From assembly GCF_900142375.1 (NCBI RefSeq), contig NZ_FRAR01000018.1, forward strand, positions 62,001 to 126,000: DNA of 64,000 nucleotides, read 5' to 3'. The DNA is from Desulforamulus aeronauticus DSM 10349 (GTDB lineage: Bacteria; Bacillota; Desulfotomaculia; Desulfotomaculales; Desulfotomaculaceae). The notes below the pieces were generated by a model. The model was not told the DNA's origin, did no database searches, and was given only the letters and a program-made list of their open reading frames with translations. Position numbers and translations under genes: made by a program. Shown here one piece after another: positions 45,199-53,832 of the stretch (its first letter is position 1; each line of letters starts with the position of its first letter).

Positions 45199-45813
45199 AT
45201 GTTTTTTAAAAAGTCAGATATATTCTTTGAAACCTTTACTGCTATCGCTCAAAACTTAACAAAAACCGCTGAGGATTTCAGAGAAGAGCTACACAACCCC
45301 AGTGCAGACAAGATTGGCCTTACCAATATTCAAGATTACGAAAAAGCCGGCGACCGCTACACTCATACCATTATTAAAGCCTTAAACAAAACCTTTATTA
45401 CCCCACTGGATCGGGAAGATATTATGAATCTTGCCGTGAAGCTGGATGATGTTTTGGACGGTATTGAAGCAACCTTTATTCGCATGGATATATATGAAAT
45501 TAAAGACATCAACATATTTATTAAAAGAAACTCTGAAATCATTTACGAAAGTTGTCAGGAAATTGAAAAAAGTATTGAAAAACTGGTAAAAAAGAAGCTT
45601 CTGGATATTCGCCCTCATACCGTAAGAATTAATGGTCTGGAAAACGAAGCAGATCATTTGTTTAACAATAGTTTACGGGAATTGGTTTCTTCCTGTACCG
45701 ATGCAATTCAATTTGTAAAATACAAGCAAATCTATGAAATGCTTGAGGAAATTACCGATGCTTGCGAGGATGTGGCTAACATTCTGGAGAGTATTGTAAT
45801 GCGAAATTCCTAA
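45199..45813 (+). CDS. DUF47 (PhoU-like) phosphate transport accessory protein
   Basis: A 204-residue all-helical protein with the PhoU-like pattern of the DUF47 family (EKAGDRYTHTIIKALNKTFITPLDREDI near 52-79). DUF47 proteins accompany low-affinity Pit transporters and probably regulate them. It is 14 bases upstream of pit with its own GGAGG site. A PhoP-like repeat lies upstream. Confidence 0.93.
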   Translation: MFFKKSDIFFETFTAIAQNLTKTAEDFREELHNPSADKIGLTNIQDYEKAGDRYTHTIIKALNKTFITPLDREDIMNLAVKLDDVLDGIEATFIRMDIYEIKDINIFIKRNSEIIYESCQEIEKSIEKLVKKKLLDIRPHTVRINGLENEADHLFNNSLRELVSSCTDAIQFVKYKQIYEMLEEITDACEDVANILESIVMRNS

Positions 45814-45827
45814 GAGGAAGGCGAAAC

Positions 45828-46826
45828 ATGGATCAACATATTATTATCATCGCTGTCGTTATACTGGCTCTAAGCTTTGACTTTATTAACGGTTTTCATG
45901 ATACCGCTAACTCTATCGCAACCGCCATTTCTACCAAAGCCTTAAAACCCGCCTATGCCATCATGTTGGCAGCCTCGATGAACCTGCTGGGTGCTCTGGT
46001 CTTTACGGGGGTAGCCAAAACAGTGGGTGGCAAAGTGGCCAACCCTGCCAATATCGAACATGGAGTGTATGTGGTGGCAACTGCGCTTGTCGCCGCTATT
46101 ATATGGAACTTATTTACTTGGTATTACGGTATTCCCAGTAGTTCTTCCCACGCCCTGATTGGCTCTTTAGCCGGGGCGGTTATTGCGGCAGCAGGCATCA
46201 GTGCTGTAAACTTGGCAGGCTTTTTAAGCATCATTGAAAGCCTAATTTTATCACCCTTACTGGCTTTTACCGTTGGTTACATTATTATGTCAATCATTCG
46301 GGTGATATTCGCAAATTTTTCACCGCACAAGATAAATACTAAGTTTCGTTCTCTGCAGATTCTCACCGCAGCCTTTCAATCCTTCAGCCACGGTACCAAC
46401 GATGCGCAGAAAACAATGGGTATTATTACCTTTGCTCTGGTAGCCGGAGGATATCAGTCTTCTGTGGAAATACAAACCTGGGTAAAGGTATCTGCGGCGG
46501 TAGCCATGGCTCTGGGCACCTCTGTGGGGGGCTGGAGAATTATTAAAACCATCGGCACAAAAATTATTAAGTTTGAGCCGGCCAGCGGTTTTGCTGCAGA
46601 TTTAAGTTCAGCCCTAGTTATTATTAGTGCCACCTTAATTCAACTACCGGTTTCTACCACCCACGTTATCAGTTCTGCCATCATGGGTGTTGGCTCTGCT
46701 AAGAGATTTTCCTCCGTACAATGGGGAACTGCCATAACGATGGTTTCAGCTTGGGTTATTACTCTTCCCGTCACGATGGTATTGGCAGGTTTCACTTTCT
46801 TAATTGTAAAATTTTTATTTCTCTAA
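45828..46826 (+). CDS. pit: Inorganic phosphate transporter Pit
   Basis: 332 residues with about ten membrane helices and the two PiT signature repeats: GFHDTANSIATAISTKAL near 22-39 and SHGTNDAQKTMGI near 186-198. It symports metal-phosphate with protons or Na+. It is co-transcribed with the DUF47 gene, and the operon ends at a perfect palindrome. Confidence 0.95.
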   Translation: MDQHIIIIAVVILALSFDFINGFHDTANSIATAISTKALKPAYAIMLAASMNLLGALVFTGVAKTVGGKVANPANIEHGVYVVATALVAAIIWNLFTWYYGIPSSSSHALIGSLAGAVIAAAGISAVNLAGFLSIIESLILSPLLAFTVGYIIMSIIRVIFANFSPHKINTKFRSLQILTAAFQSFSHGTNDAQKTMGIITFALVAGGYQSSVEIQTWVKVSAAVAMALGTSVGGWRIIKTIGTKIIKFEPASGFAADLSSALVIISATLIQLPVSTTHVISSAIMGVGSAKRFSSVQWGTAITMVSAWVITLPVTMVLAGFTFLIVKFLFL

Positions 46827-46860
46827 GACTGCGATGTATTTTTAAAATTATATTGCATCT

Positions 46861-46905
46861 ATAAAGCCTAAGGACTCCCGGATGCCGGGAGTCCTTAGGC
46901 TTTAT
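46861..46905. terminator. Perfect 21-bp palindromic terminator
   Basis: 46861-46881 pairs exactly with 46885-46905 around a 3-base loop, with A/T-rich ends on both sides. It separates the convergent pit and radical SAM genes. Confidence 0.85.
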
Positions 46906-46916
46906 CTGTTCTTGGC

Positions 46917-48128
46917 TTAGCAAAATTTCATAAACCGGGACATTCTTGTGGTTTCCTGACCCACTACCCAAAAGAAGCAATTCTCTGTCGGTGGCGTGAA
47001 ATGGTCGCCGGTTTGTTCAAAATTCACTGCATAGCAGCCACCGGCACAAGGGCGGGAACATTCCTTGCAGTGAGCGGGCTGACGGCTGATGGCATTTTGG
47101 AAGGGTACTAGCTTTTTTACATCCAGCCCACTGTGAACATTACCCACAATATAGCGACCTGCTTCATTGGTTAAGCCCAACAGCTTAGAACAGGGGCTAA
47201 CATCACCATTCGGAGCAACGGCCAGCGAAGTACTGCCCGCCCGGCAACCCCAACCAAACTTCACCCTTTCATCCTTTTCAAATTCTTCAATAAACAATTG
47301 CTTCCCCTGTCTCTGATAGTTGTGATAATCTTCTAAAATCTTTACCATATTTTTACCATACTGTTCAACCTGTAGCAAATCCCAGGGTTCAGCCCCTTGG
47401 GCCGGGGCAATAATTAATTGGTTAATACCTAATTGAACAATTTGGTTAAAGTCTTGCCGCATGGTGGTGATGGCTTCCTTACTAACCGTCATTCTGGCTC
47501 CTAACCAAGTCTGATATGTTTTTAGCAGAGGGATACGATCAGCAATTTTTTGCCAGGTTCCCTCCCCATTACGAGTTCGACGATAGCGGTCGTGGGTCTC
47601 CTGACCTCCATCAATACTCAGAAGCACGTTAATTTGATGTTGGGAGAAATATTGCACCATTTCTTCATTTAGCAGTGTGCCGTTGGTGGTAAGTGCCCAG
47701 GTAATTTCCAGCTTTTTTTCTTTAGCTCGCGCCAAAGCGTAAGGCACTATTTGCTTAATAAGTTCAAATTCCAGTAGTGGCTCACCACCGATGAGTGTAA
47801 TCACTACATTGGGAAAAATTGCCTTGTCCATTAAAAGGTCAATAGCTTTTTGAGCCGTAGCAAAACGCATCCGCTCCTGGGGACTCTTGCAGTGTACAAA
47901 GCAGTATTCACAGGTAAGGTTACAGTTAAAGGTAACATTAAGCTCAATGGCTGCCAAACCCATCTTCTCTCGAGTCACTTCTGGCATTTGGGCCAATTTT
48001 TTTGCCTGCTCCCGCGGCAGTGCAAAAGTTCGCTCTAAGGCGACAGTTAAATCTGCTGGAGAGTAGCCGGGATAACTCCCGGCATACTCCCTGATAAAAT
48101 GAACGATATTATTTAATCTGTTCTCCAT
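46917..48128 (-). CDS. Radical SAM/SPASM peptide-maturase-like enzyme
   Basis: The 403-residue enzyme carries the radical SAM [4Fe-4S] motif CNLTCEYC (Cys 69, 73 and 76), the GGEPLLE motif near residue 118, and a C-terminal SPASM region with Cys-rich segments (GCRAGSTSLAV, SPCSKLLG, HCKECSRPCAGGCYAV, ENCFFW) for extra clusters. Enzymes of this build form thioether or carbon cross-links in ribosomal peptides. The ATG lies two bases after the stop codon of a Cys-repeat protein (48131-48781), the obvious candidate substrate. Reaction and product are inferred, not shown. Confidence 0.85.
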   Translation of the reverse strand: MENRLNNIVHFIREYAGSYPGYSPADLTVALERTFALPREQAKKLAQMPEVTREKMGLAAIELNVTFNCNLTCEYCFVHCKSPQERMRFATAQKAIDLLMDKAIFPNVVITLIGGEPLLEFELIKQIVPYALARAKEKKLEITWALTTNGTLLNEEMVQYFSQHQINVLLSIDGGQETHDRYRRTRNGEGTWQKIADRIPLLKTYQTWLGARMTVSKEAITTMRQDFNQIVQLGINQLIIAPAQGAEPWDLLQVEQYGKNMVKILEDYHNYQRQGKQLFIEEFEKDERVKFGWGCRAGSTSLAVAPNGDVSPCSKLLGLTNEAGRYIVGNVHSGLDVKKLVPFQNAISRQPAHCKECSRPCAGGCYAVNFEQTGDHFTPPTENCFFWVVGQETTRMSRFMKFC

Positions 48129-48130
48129 AA

Positions 48131-48781
48131 TTATTCCTTCTCATTTTGCGTTTGAAAGGGTCCCGGAGCAATGCCAATGAAGGCCTGACCGGGGCAGCTA
48201 AAACCGCCGGGGGCGTTGCAGCCAAAGGGCCGACCACAAGGTTGCTGGAATCGGAAGGTACAGGGTTGGAAAAATTGAGCTCCACAGGGCCGGAAATGAA
48301 AATGAAAACCACAGGGTTGAAAGAAGTTAAAGCTGCAGGGGTTGGAGAAATTAAAGTTACAGGGTTGCTGGAAATTAAAGGTACAAGGTTGGAAAATGCC
48401 AAAAGTACAGCCGCCTCCCTGGGGTTGAGAGGGGGTATAAATACCGGGACAAGCAAAGATGTTAGTACAAACATCCGGAGGAACACAAACATACCGATTT
48501 GCACAGTTAAAGCCTGGTATTGAGGTGCAAACGATTCGCTCCTCCACTTCACTCCTTAACTGTTTAGCAATATAATCCATATTCTCTTCGGTCAGATTCT
48601 CACTGCTCCCCCCATCCCACACTACCATAACAGCGGCATAAGGTATAGTAGCTACCTTTTTGTCTACCTGCAAACGGATAAATTGCAAATTACCTTCCAG
48701 TAATATGCCGGAGATTTTTTTCCCATTTACCATCTCAATGGTTAGGTACTTCCCCACACTGGCCAGTAACTCATCAGCCAT
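48131..48781 (-). CDS. Cys octapeptide-repeat protein, candidate maturase substrate
   Basis: The 216-residue protein has an N-terminal ~80-residue domain with an Sm-like/LSm-type beta pattern (KYLTIEMVNGKKISGILLEG). A Cys-rich C-terminal half follows, with 15 Cys in all. From Cys 125 to Cys 182 the Cys recur every eight residues (one step of nine) in units such as PCTFNFQQ, PCNFNFSN and PCSFNFFQ. Aromatic Phe alternates between Cys. It precedes, nearly overlapping, the radical SAM gene, so it may be a modified peptide or coat-type protein. No leader-cleavage site is evident. Confidence 0.75.
   Translation of the reverse strand: MADELLASVGKYLTIEMVNGKKISGILLEGNLQFIRLQVDKKVATIPYAAVMVVWDGGSSENLTEENMDYIAKQLRSEVEERIVCTSIPGFNCANRYVCVPPDVCTNIFACPGIYTPSQPQGGGCTFGIFQPCTFNFQQPCNFNFSNPCSFNFFQPCGFHFHFRPCGAQFFQPCTFRFQQPCGRPFGCNAPGGFSCPGQAFIGIAPGPFQTQNEKE
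48218..48409 (-). repeat. Tandem 24-bp coding repeat (Cys octapeptides)
   Basis: The part of the Cys-repeat gene encoding residues 125-188 consists of about eight 24-base units, seen as recurring ACAGGGTTG/GAAA text on the plus strand. The units diverge at third positions and at the two variable residues after Cys. Confidence 0.8.
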
Positions 48782-48989
48782 TTGTGTTCACTCCTTTAAG
48801 TGGATATTCTTTCCTAATTAAACTATGTAGGAATGGGGGGTTTGGTGACTACACCTATACCAAAAGACTCTTTTGCAAATGGGGAACCCAACAGTCTAGG
48901 ATCAATAGCACAGTCAGAAAATAAACTGTCCTCATGCAAAGAAACGTAATCCTGCAACTTTCATATGTTGTATTGGAGGTGTTTTTTAG

Positions 48990-49256
48990 GTGAATCAGTT
49001 TCCATGTATCGGTCAATCACTTTTTCATGTGCGTACCCAAAAACCTTGTCGAGCCTTGGGTGGCTGCCCTAGCAGCAGGCTGGTAACGATCCGTTTTAAC
49101 AATGGTTCGGTGGCTTCCGTTCAGCAAGAAGAAGTTGTGCCTAACGAAACCTCTGTCTGCCCTTGCTGTGGCAGAAGTAGACGGCCCGATCAGGACGGGG
49201 TTTGTAAATTATGTAAAACCGTCAAATGTCCGGGATGTTGCAGTTGCAACTGTTAA
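48990..49256 (+). CDS. Cys-rich small protein with C-terminal zinc-ribbon-like cluster
   Basis: The 88-residue product starts with GTG 48990, 10 bases after TTGGAGGTG. It has Cys at 6, 20 and 26 and a dense C-terminal cluster (CPCCGRSRR..., CKLCKTVKCPGCCSCNC), 13 Cys in total. The C-terminal cluster resembles tandem metal-binding knuckles. It is divergent from the Cys-repeat gene and separated by 209 bases, so the two might share a regulatory region. Function unknown; a second substrate of the maturase is a possibility only. Confidence 0.7.
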   Translation: MNQFPCIGQSLFHVRTQKPCRALGGCPSSRLVTIRFNNGSVASVQQEEVVPNETSVCPCCGRSRRPDQDGVCKLCKTVKCPGCCSCNC

Positions 49257-49331
49257 AGGTAAGGTTATGGGATAATTTCTCTATATTTGGGCATCACTTA
49301 CTGTAGAAATTGTATCGTAAGGAGGGCCCCT

Positions 49332-50528
49332 ATGAGTGAGTATCTCGGTAGCGCAGAAGCCAAACAAGAGATATTAAAGAAGATTATTAAAGATCTGCAT
49401 CAAGGCAGGGAGCTACATCAAGTAAAAGCCGAATTTCAAAAATTAATTAAAGATGTAGATGCCTCAGAAATTGCGGAAATGGAGCAAGCTCTTATCCGGG
49501 AAGGCATGAAGCCGGAGGAAATTACCAAACTGTGTGATGTCCATGCCGCCGTATTTCGGGATGCTCTGGAACAAAACAAAAAACCGGAGCTTATCCCCGG
49601 CCACCCCATGTACACTCTGAAACATGAAAATGATGAGATCGAAAAAGTTCTTAACGAACTGGACGCTTACCTGGAAAGCAATCAGGTAGACAAGTTTAAA
49701 GAACGACTGACCTTTTTCCGGGAGCACTTAGACAAGCACTACGCCAAAAAAGAAAATATTTTATTTCCTTATTTAGAGCGTCATAATATCACTGGCCCCC
49801 CATCCGTGATGTGGTCGGTGGATGATGAAATTCGTGATTTAGTAAAAGGGGTCAGCGCAAAGGTTCACGAACTTACCTCGGGTAATCTGTCTGATCTAAA
49901 GCATAATTATGAAGCTTTGCGGCAAAAAGTCAGCGAGATGATCTTTAAGGAAATAAATATCTTAACCCCCATGTCCCTAGAAACTCTCACTGAGGAAGAG
50001 TGGGCAGAGATCAAGCAACAGGATGAAGAGTTTGGTGTAGTATTTTCTCAAGCCCATGGGTCTTTCTGGCAGCCTAAGACTAGCCAATCAAAAGAGCCAG
50101 TTTATCCAGGAAGTGCCAACGAACTTCCTCTGGATACCGGGTTCCTTACCTTAAAGCAGATTAACACCCTCCTAACCAATGTACCCATTGATATCACCTT
50201 TGTGGATCATGAGGACACCGTACGGTACTTCTCCCAGGGTAGGGAAAGGATCTTTGTCCGTACCAAGTCCATTATTGGCCGTAAAGTTCAGAACTGCCAC
50301 CCGCCGGATAGCGTTCACGTAGTGGAAAAAATTCTGGCGGACTTTAAAAGCGGTAAACACAGTACGGCAGAATTTTGGCTGGAACTAAACGGTGCCTTTA
50401 TTCATATCCGTTACTTTGCTCTGCGAGATGAAAAGGGCACTTATCTAGGTACCATGGAGGTAAGCCAAAATGTCACCGGCATCCGAGCCTTGCAAGGTGA
50501 ACGTCGGCTATTGAGTTACGAAGAGTAA
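49332..50528 (+). CDS. DUF438-hemerythrin-PAS protein
   Basis: I start at ATG 49332, preceded by AAGGAGGG, giving 398 residues. A DUF438 domain (about 1-80) is followed by a hemerythrin-like helical bundle (about 95-230; HENDEIEKVL, EHLDKHYAKKENILFPYLE) with His/Glu ligands for a di-iron site. The C-terminal PAS-like domain (about 270-395) includes RVFV-type FVRTKSIIGRKVQNCHPP. Such proteins sense oxygen, nitric oxide or redox state in the cytoplasm of anaerobes. It lies convergent with the feo operon. Confidence 0.9.
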   Translation: MSEYLGSAEAKQEILKKIIKDLHQGRELHQVKAEFQKLIKDVDASEIAEMEQALIREGMKPEEITKLCDVHAAVFRDALEQNKKPELIPGHPMYTLKHENDEIEKVLNELDAYLESNQVDKFKERLTFFREHLDKHYAKKENILFPYLERHNITGPPSVMWSVDDEIRDLVKGVSAKVHELTSGNLSDLKHNYEALRQKVSEMIFKEINILTPMSLETLTEEEWAEIKQQDEEFGVVFSQAHGSFWQPKTSQSKEPVYPGSANELPLDTGFLTLKQINTLLTNVPIDITFVDHEDTVRYFSQGRERIFVRTKSIIGRKVQNCHPPDSVHVVEKILADFKSGKHSTAEFWLELNGAFIHIRYFALRDEKGTYLGTMEVSQNVTGIRALQGERRLLSYEE

Positions 50529-50530
50529 TG

Positions 50531-50585
50531 GTTTACAAAGAAACCCAGTTGCCAAAAATTAGCAACTGGGTTTCTTTGTAAACCT
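50531..50585. terminator. Perfect 23-bp palindromic terminator
   Basis: 50531-50553 pairs exactly with 50563-50585 around a 9-base loop. The arm AAACCCAGTTGC is shared by both strands. It separates the convergent DUF438 gene and feo operon. Confidence 0.85.
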
Positions 50586-50595
50586 ACATTATTCA

Positions 50596-51135
50596 TTATC
50601 GAATGGCTTGCGTAATCCCTGATACACTGGATGAGGTTAACATTTTAAAGGGCTTACCGTGCTTCTTGCACAGCTTCTTGACACTTAAACAGGCGTTATG
50701 ACTGTTACAGTCTACCGGACAAAGCACCAGGTCACACCTCCTTATTTTGATGTCAAGAACTCTTTCACCACCCTTCATGTAACCATCCAAATAATCAAAC
50801 TTACCACCCTTTTCTTCAATCAAATCTCTATAGAAGGATTTAAATTTGCTAATGCCTCCAACAATTAGAATCTTTTTGTTGCAAAGTTCGTAATTACAAC
50901 AGCTTTGGTCACAGGTTTCGGTTCCTTGGGTTTCCCCTTGATAAAGTTGACAGTAGCATTGGGTCTTAAGTTCCCTTACTCTGGTCTGAAGTTCTGCAAT
51001 TCTCGCCAGTAAGTTTAGGTTTTCATTTTCTAGGTCTTTATTTTTAGCTTCATAGGCTTTTAGATCATCCTCAATGGCTTCAATTAGGACCTTTAATTCT
51101 TCATTTTCCCGTTGCAAATTCTGCCTTTCCTGCAC
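50596..51135 (-). CDS. DUF2325 domain protein with coiled coil
   Basis: The 179-residue product has an N-terminal coiled coil (about 1-60) and a C-terminal DUF2325 domain (about 85-178) with the family's ILIVGG and VLCPVDCNSHNACLSVKKLCKKHGK segments. DUF2325 proteins are small, Cys-containing and of unknown role. GTG 51135 follows GAGGGGGAC. It is the last gene of the feo operon, so a metal-related role is suggested by context. Confidence 0.82.
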   Translation of the reverse strand: MQERQNLQRENEELKVLIEAIEDDLKAYEAKNKDLENENLNLLARIAELQTRVRELKTQCYCQLYQGETQGTETCDQSCCNYELCNKKILIVGGISKFKSFYRDLIEEKGGKFDYLDGYMKGGERVLDIKIRRCDLVLCPVDCNSHNACLSVKKLCKKHGKPFKMLTSSSVSGITQAIR

Positions 51136-51168
51136 TCTTGTCCCCCTCCCTGAGACCCTCCAAGTTTT

Positions 51169-51390
51169 TTACGTTTTTTTATTGTCTCCGGGGTTTTGCT
51201 TCGGGTCCTCTTGAGGATCGTGCTGGTCATGACAATGACCACCACAATCACAACCACAACAACTACCCGAACTGCAACAACCACCATTCTTTAGGTTGGT
51301 TGCTTCCCGCTGAAATCCTCGTAAGGTAAGAAAACCAATCCCGGCTGCCAGGATAACGGTAGAAATCACTCCCGTAACAGTTTCCACCAT
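51169..51390 (-). CDS. FeoB-associated Cys-rich membrane protein
   Basis: The 73-residue product has one N-terminal membrane helix (about 5-25) and a Cys/His-rich tail (GGCCSSGSCCGCDCGGHCHD). This is the usual look of the small protein encoded after feoB (FeoB-associated Cys-rich membrane protein), thought to help iron transfer. It lies 28 bases after feoB. Confidence 0.88.
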   Translation of the reverse strand: MVETVTGVISTVILAAGIGFLTLRGFQREATNLKNGGCCSSGSCCGCDCGGHCHDQHDPQEDPKQNPGDNKKT

Positions 51391-51418
51391 AACAACCCCC
51401 CATCAGTATTTTTTAGAG

Positions 51419-53314
51419 TTAACCGCCAAATCCCAATAATAAACCACCTTGGTAAATCAAAAGTGACACAATCCAGGCTAAGGCAAAGGTATACGCGGCT
51501 GCAAATAAAGTCCATTTCCAGGAACCCAGTTCTTTTTTGATGGTACCAAGCACAGCCATACAAGGCGTGTACAACAAGGTGAAAACCATAAAGGCGTAGG
51601 CTGAAAGGCTGGTGAAGGTTGCACCAATGGAAGCTTTCATTTGAGTGGCTGCTGCTACCGCTTCCTCTGCCACTTCAGCAACACCATAAAGTACACCCAG
51701 AGTAGATACCACAGCCTCCTTGGCTAATATCCCAGTTAATACCGCCACACCGCTCTGCCATGAACCAAAGCCATGGAAGGCAAAAAGCGGAGCAATGACG
51801 CCACCAATGGCAGCCAACAAACTATCCTGCATTTCCGCCGGACCTGAAAAGTTATAGCTGCTGAGCAACCAGATAAGCACCGACATACTGAAAATAATAG
51901 TACCAGCCTTAATTAAGAAGGCCTTTCCTTTTTCCCAAGTCTGCAGCAAAACCGTTTTCATGGTCGGTATACGGTAGGGCGGTAACTCCATTAAAAAGGG
52001 TTCCGCTTCCCCTTTAAAGTAAGTACTCTTAAATACCAGACCCATCAAAATTGCCATAGCAATCCCTAGTAAGTAGAGAGAAAGAACAACCACACTTTCC
52101 CTCCCTGGGAAAAATAAGGCGGCAAACAACGCATACACAGGTAGTCTGGCACCACAGGACATAAAGGGGGCGATTAGTACAGCAATCCTGCGATCCCTTT
52201 CCGTATCAAGGGCTCTGGCTCCCATAATAGCTGGCACAGTGCAACCAAAGCCAATCAACATCGGCAGAAAAGCTTTACCCGACAAACCAATTCTATTCAT
52301 GGCTCGGTCCATAATAAAGGCTACCCTAGCCATGTAACCTGTTCCATCCAGGAAACTAATCAGGAAAAACAAGGTGAAAATTAAAGGTACAAAGACCACT
52401 ACACTGCCAACCCCAGCAATGATGCCGTCAATCACCAGGGATTGCAGCCAATCAGCAGCTCCTATAGCGATCAGAGCCCCACTGGCCCAATCTGTCAGAT
52501 TCGTGGATACAAACTCATCTAGCAGGTCCGAAATTGGCTGACCAACCCAAGCAAAAGTTGCCTGAAATAGCAAATACATGATGGCAATGAAAATAGGCAG
52601 ACCTAATATACGGTTAGTCACAAAATTATCCAATTTATCGTTCCATGACTGAACGCCTTCTTTAGCTACTAAAGCCTTTTCCAAAACATTGTTAATGAAG
52701 AGATAGCGGGACTCAATAATTTCTTCTTCAACTAACTCACTGTCTTTTCCCGATTTTCTAAGAGCCGCTACCTGCTTAATGTGTTCCGCTAATAATGGAC
52801 TGCCCACTTCCTTGGATTGCTTCACTGTAGAAGAATCTAAGGAATTAATTAGTTGCTGTAACCCATCTTTACTGGTGGCCACCGAAGAAATAACCGGTGT
52901 TCCTAATTGCTGGCTGAGAACCTCTATGTCAAATTCATACCCTTTACTCTTCGCTTCATCCATCATGTTTAGGGTAATCAAGGTAGGTACACCCAATTCC
53001 AATAATTGAACCGTTAGATACAAATTACGCTCTATATTGGAGGCATCCACCACGTTAACCACCAAATCAGGCTTTTCATCTACCAAGTAGTCTTTAACAA
53101 TTCTTTCTTCCAGGGAATACGCACTAAGACTGTATGTGCCCGGTAGATCGACAATATTTACTTGCTTATTACCCTTAATAAGTTGACCAACTTTTTTATC
53201 TACAGTAACCCCAGGCCAGTTACCAATGTGTTGACGAGCTCCGGTTAAGGCATTAAAAATGGTTGACTTACCTGTATTGGGATTACCAGCTAAAGCCACA
53301 TTAATCGCCGACAT
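51419..53314 (-). CDS. feoB: Ferrous iron transporter FeoB
   Basis: 631 residues: N-terminal G domain with P-loop [12 protein letters not shown] (residue 10), DLPGTYS (G3), and NMMDEA (G4), a helical guanine-dissociation-inhibitor region, and a membrane domain with two Gate repeats carrying the [13 protein letters not shown] and [15 protein letters not shown] conserved segments. It imports Fe2+ across the inner membrane, powered by GTP. It is the third feo gene of the operon, after two feoA genes. At about 630 residues it is a little short of the commonest lengths but looks complete. Confidence 0.97.
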   Translation of the reverse strand: MSAINVALAGNPNTGKSTIFNALTGARQHIGNWPGVTVDKKVGQLIKGNKQVNIVDLPGTYSLSAYSLEERIVKDYLVDEKPDLVVNVVDASNIERNLYLTVQLLELGVPTLITLNMMDEAKSKGYEFDIEVLSQQLGTPVISSVATSKDGLQQLINSLDSSTVKQSKEVGSPLLAEHIKQVAALRKSGKDSELVEEEIIESRYLFINNVLEKALVAKEGVQSWNDKLDNFVTNRILGLPIFIAIMYLLFQATFAWVGQPISDLLDEFVSTNLTDWASGALIAIGAADWLQSLVIDGIIAGVGSVVVFVPLIFTLFFLISFLDGTGYMARVAFIMDRAMNRIGLSGKAFLPMLIGFGCTVPAIMGARALDTERDRRIAVLIAPFMSCGARLPVYALFAALFFPGRESVVVLSLYLLGIAMAILMGLVFKSTYFKGEAEPFLMELPPYRIPTMKTVLLQTWEKGKAFLIKAGTIIFSMSVLIWLLSSYNFSGPAEMQDSLLAAIGGVIAPLFAFHGFGSWQSGVAVLTGILAKEAVVSTLGVLYGVAEVAEEAVAAATQMKASIGATFTSLSAYAFMVFTLLYTPCMAVLGTIKKELGSWKWTLFAAAYTFALAWIVSLLIYQGGLLLGFGG

Positions 53315-53329
53315 TTGACCAATCCCTCC

Positions 53330-53566
53330 TTATTGCAAAATTACAATGATCTGTTCTGCTTCAGCCTTACGAAAAGATAAATTATATGATTTCACCAGCA
53401 CCTCTATGGGATCACCCATGGGCGCTACCTTAATAACCTTTAACTTTGTTCCTTTCATAATTCCCATGGCCATAAAACGTCCCCTGGCCTGACCTGTTAC
53501 TTTAACACTATCCACAAGAACTGTCTGACCCGGTTTAACATCCTTTAGAGTGATCATTTTCCCCAA
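53330..53566 (-). CDS. feoA: FeoA family protein (second)
   Basis: A 78-residue SH3-like FeoA domain protein (TLKDVKPGQTVLVDSVKVTG, MGIMKGTKLKVI). FeoA interacts with FeoB and supports Fe2+ uptake. It lies 15 bases upstream of feoB and is the second of two adjacent FeoA genes. Confidence 0.93.
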   Translation of the reverse strand: MGKMITLKDVKPGQTVLVDSVKVTGQARGRFMAMGIMKGTKLKVIKVAPMGDPIEVLVKSYNLSFRKAEAEQIIVILQ

Positions 53567-53579
53567 CCCCCCCTTTCAA

Positions 53580-53819
53580 TTATGACCTGACCATGATATG
53601 CCGGGCCATTTCTTGTCCAAGCATAACTTTTCCACCACGAATAGCCACAACCAGGGGGCCTTGGCAACAGCAACGGCAAACCTCCAAAGGAGTGCCGGGA
53701 ATAAAGCCCATCTCTTCTAAATGGCGTTTGCGATTGCAACACCCTTCAATATCCTGAATGGTAACAACCCTTCCTTGTTTAACAGCATTTAATGGCTTCG
53801 TCATAAATATCTCCTCCAA
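53580..53819 (-). CDS. feoA: FeoA family protein (first)
   Basis: A 79-residue FeoA-like protein with several Cys (EGCCNRKRHLEEMGFIPGTP, CRCCCQG), unlike its neighbour. The Cys set could bind iron or sense redox state (inference). ATG 53819 follows GGAGGAGAT (GGAGATATTT). It begins the feoA-feoA-feoB run 13 bases behind the chemoreceptor-like gene. Confidence 0.92.
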   Translation of the reverse strand: MEEIFMTKPLNAVKQGRVVTIQDIEGCCNRKRHLEEMGFIPGTPLEVCRCCCQGPLVVAIRGGKVMLGQEMARHIMVRS

Positions 53820-53832
53820 TCTTTTATAACCA

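Noticed and set aside
48218-48409. CRISPR-like array
   Set aside because: The repeats are contiguous 24-base coding units without spacers, and no cas genes are present.
48146-48523. Rightward 125-codon Gly/Thr-rich frame opposite the Cys-repeat gene
   Set aside because: It is a shadow produced by the 24-base repeats; the minus-strand frame has the ribosome site, start and operon context.
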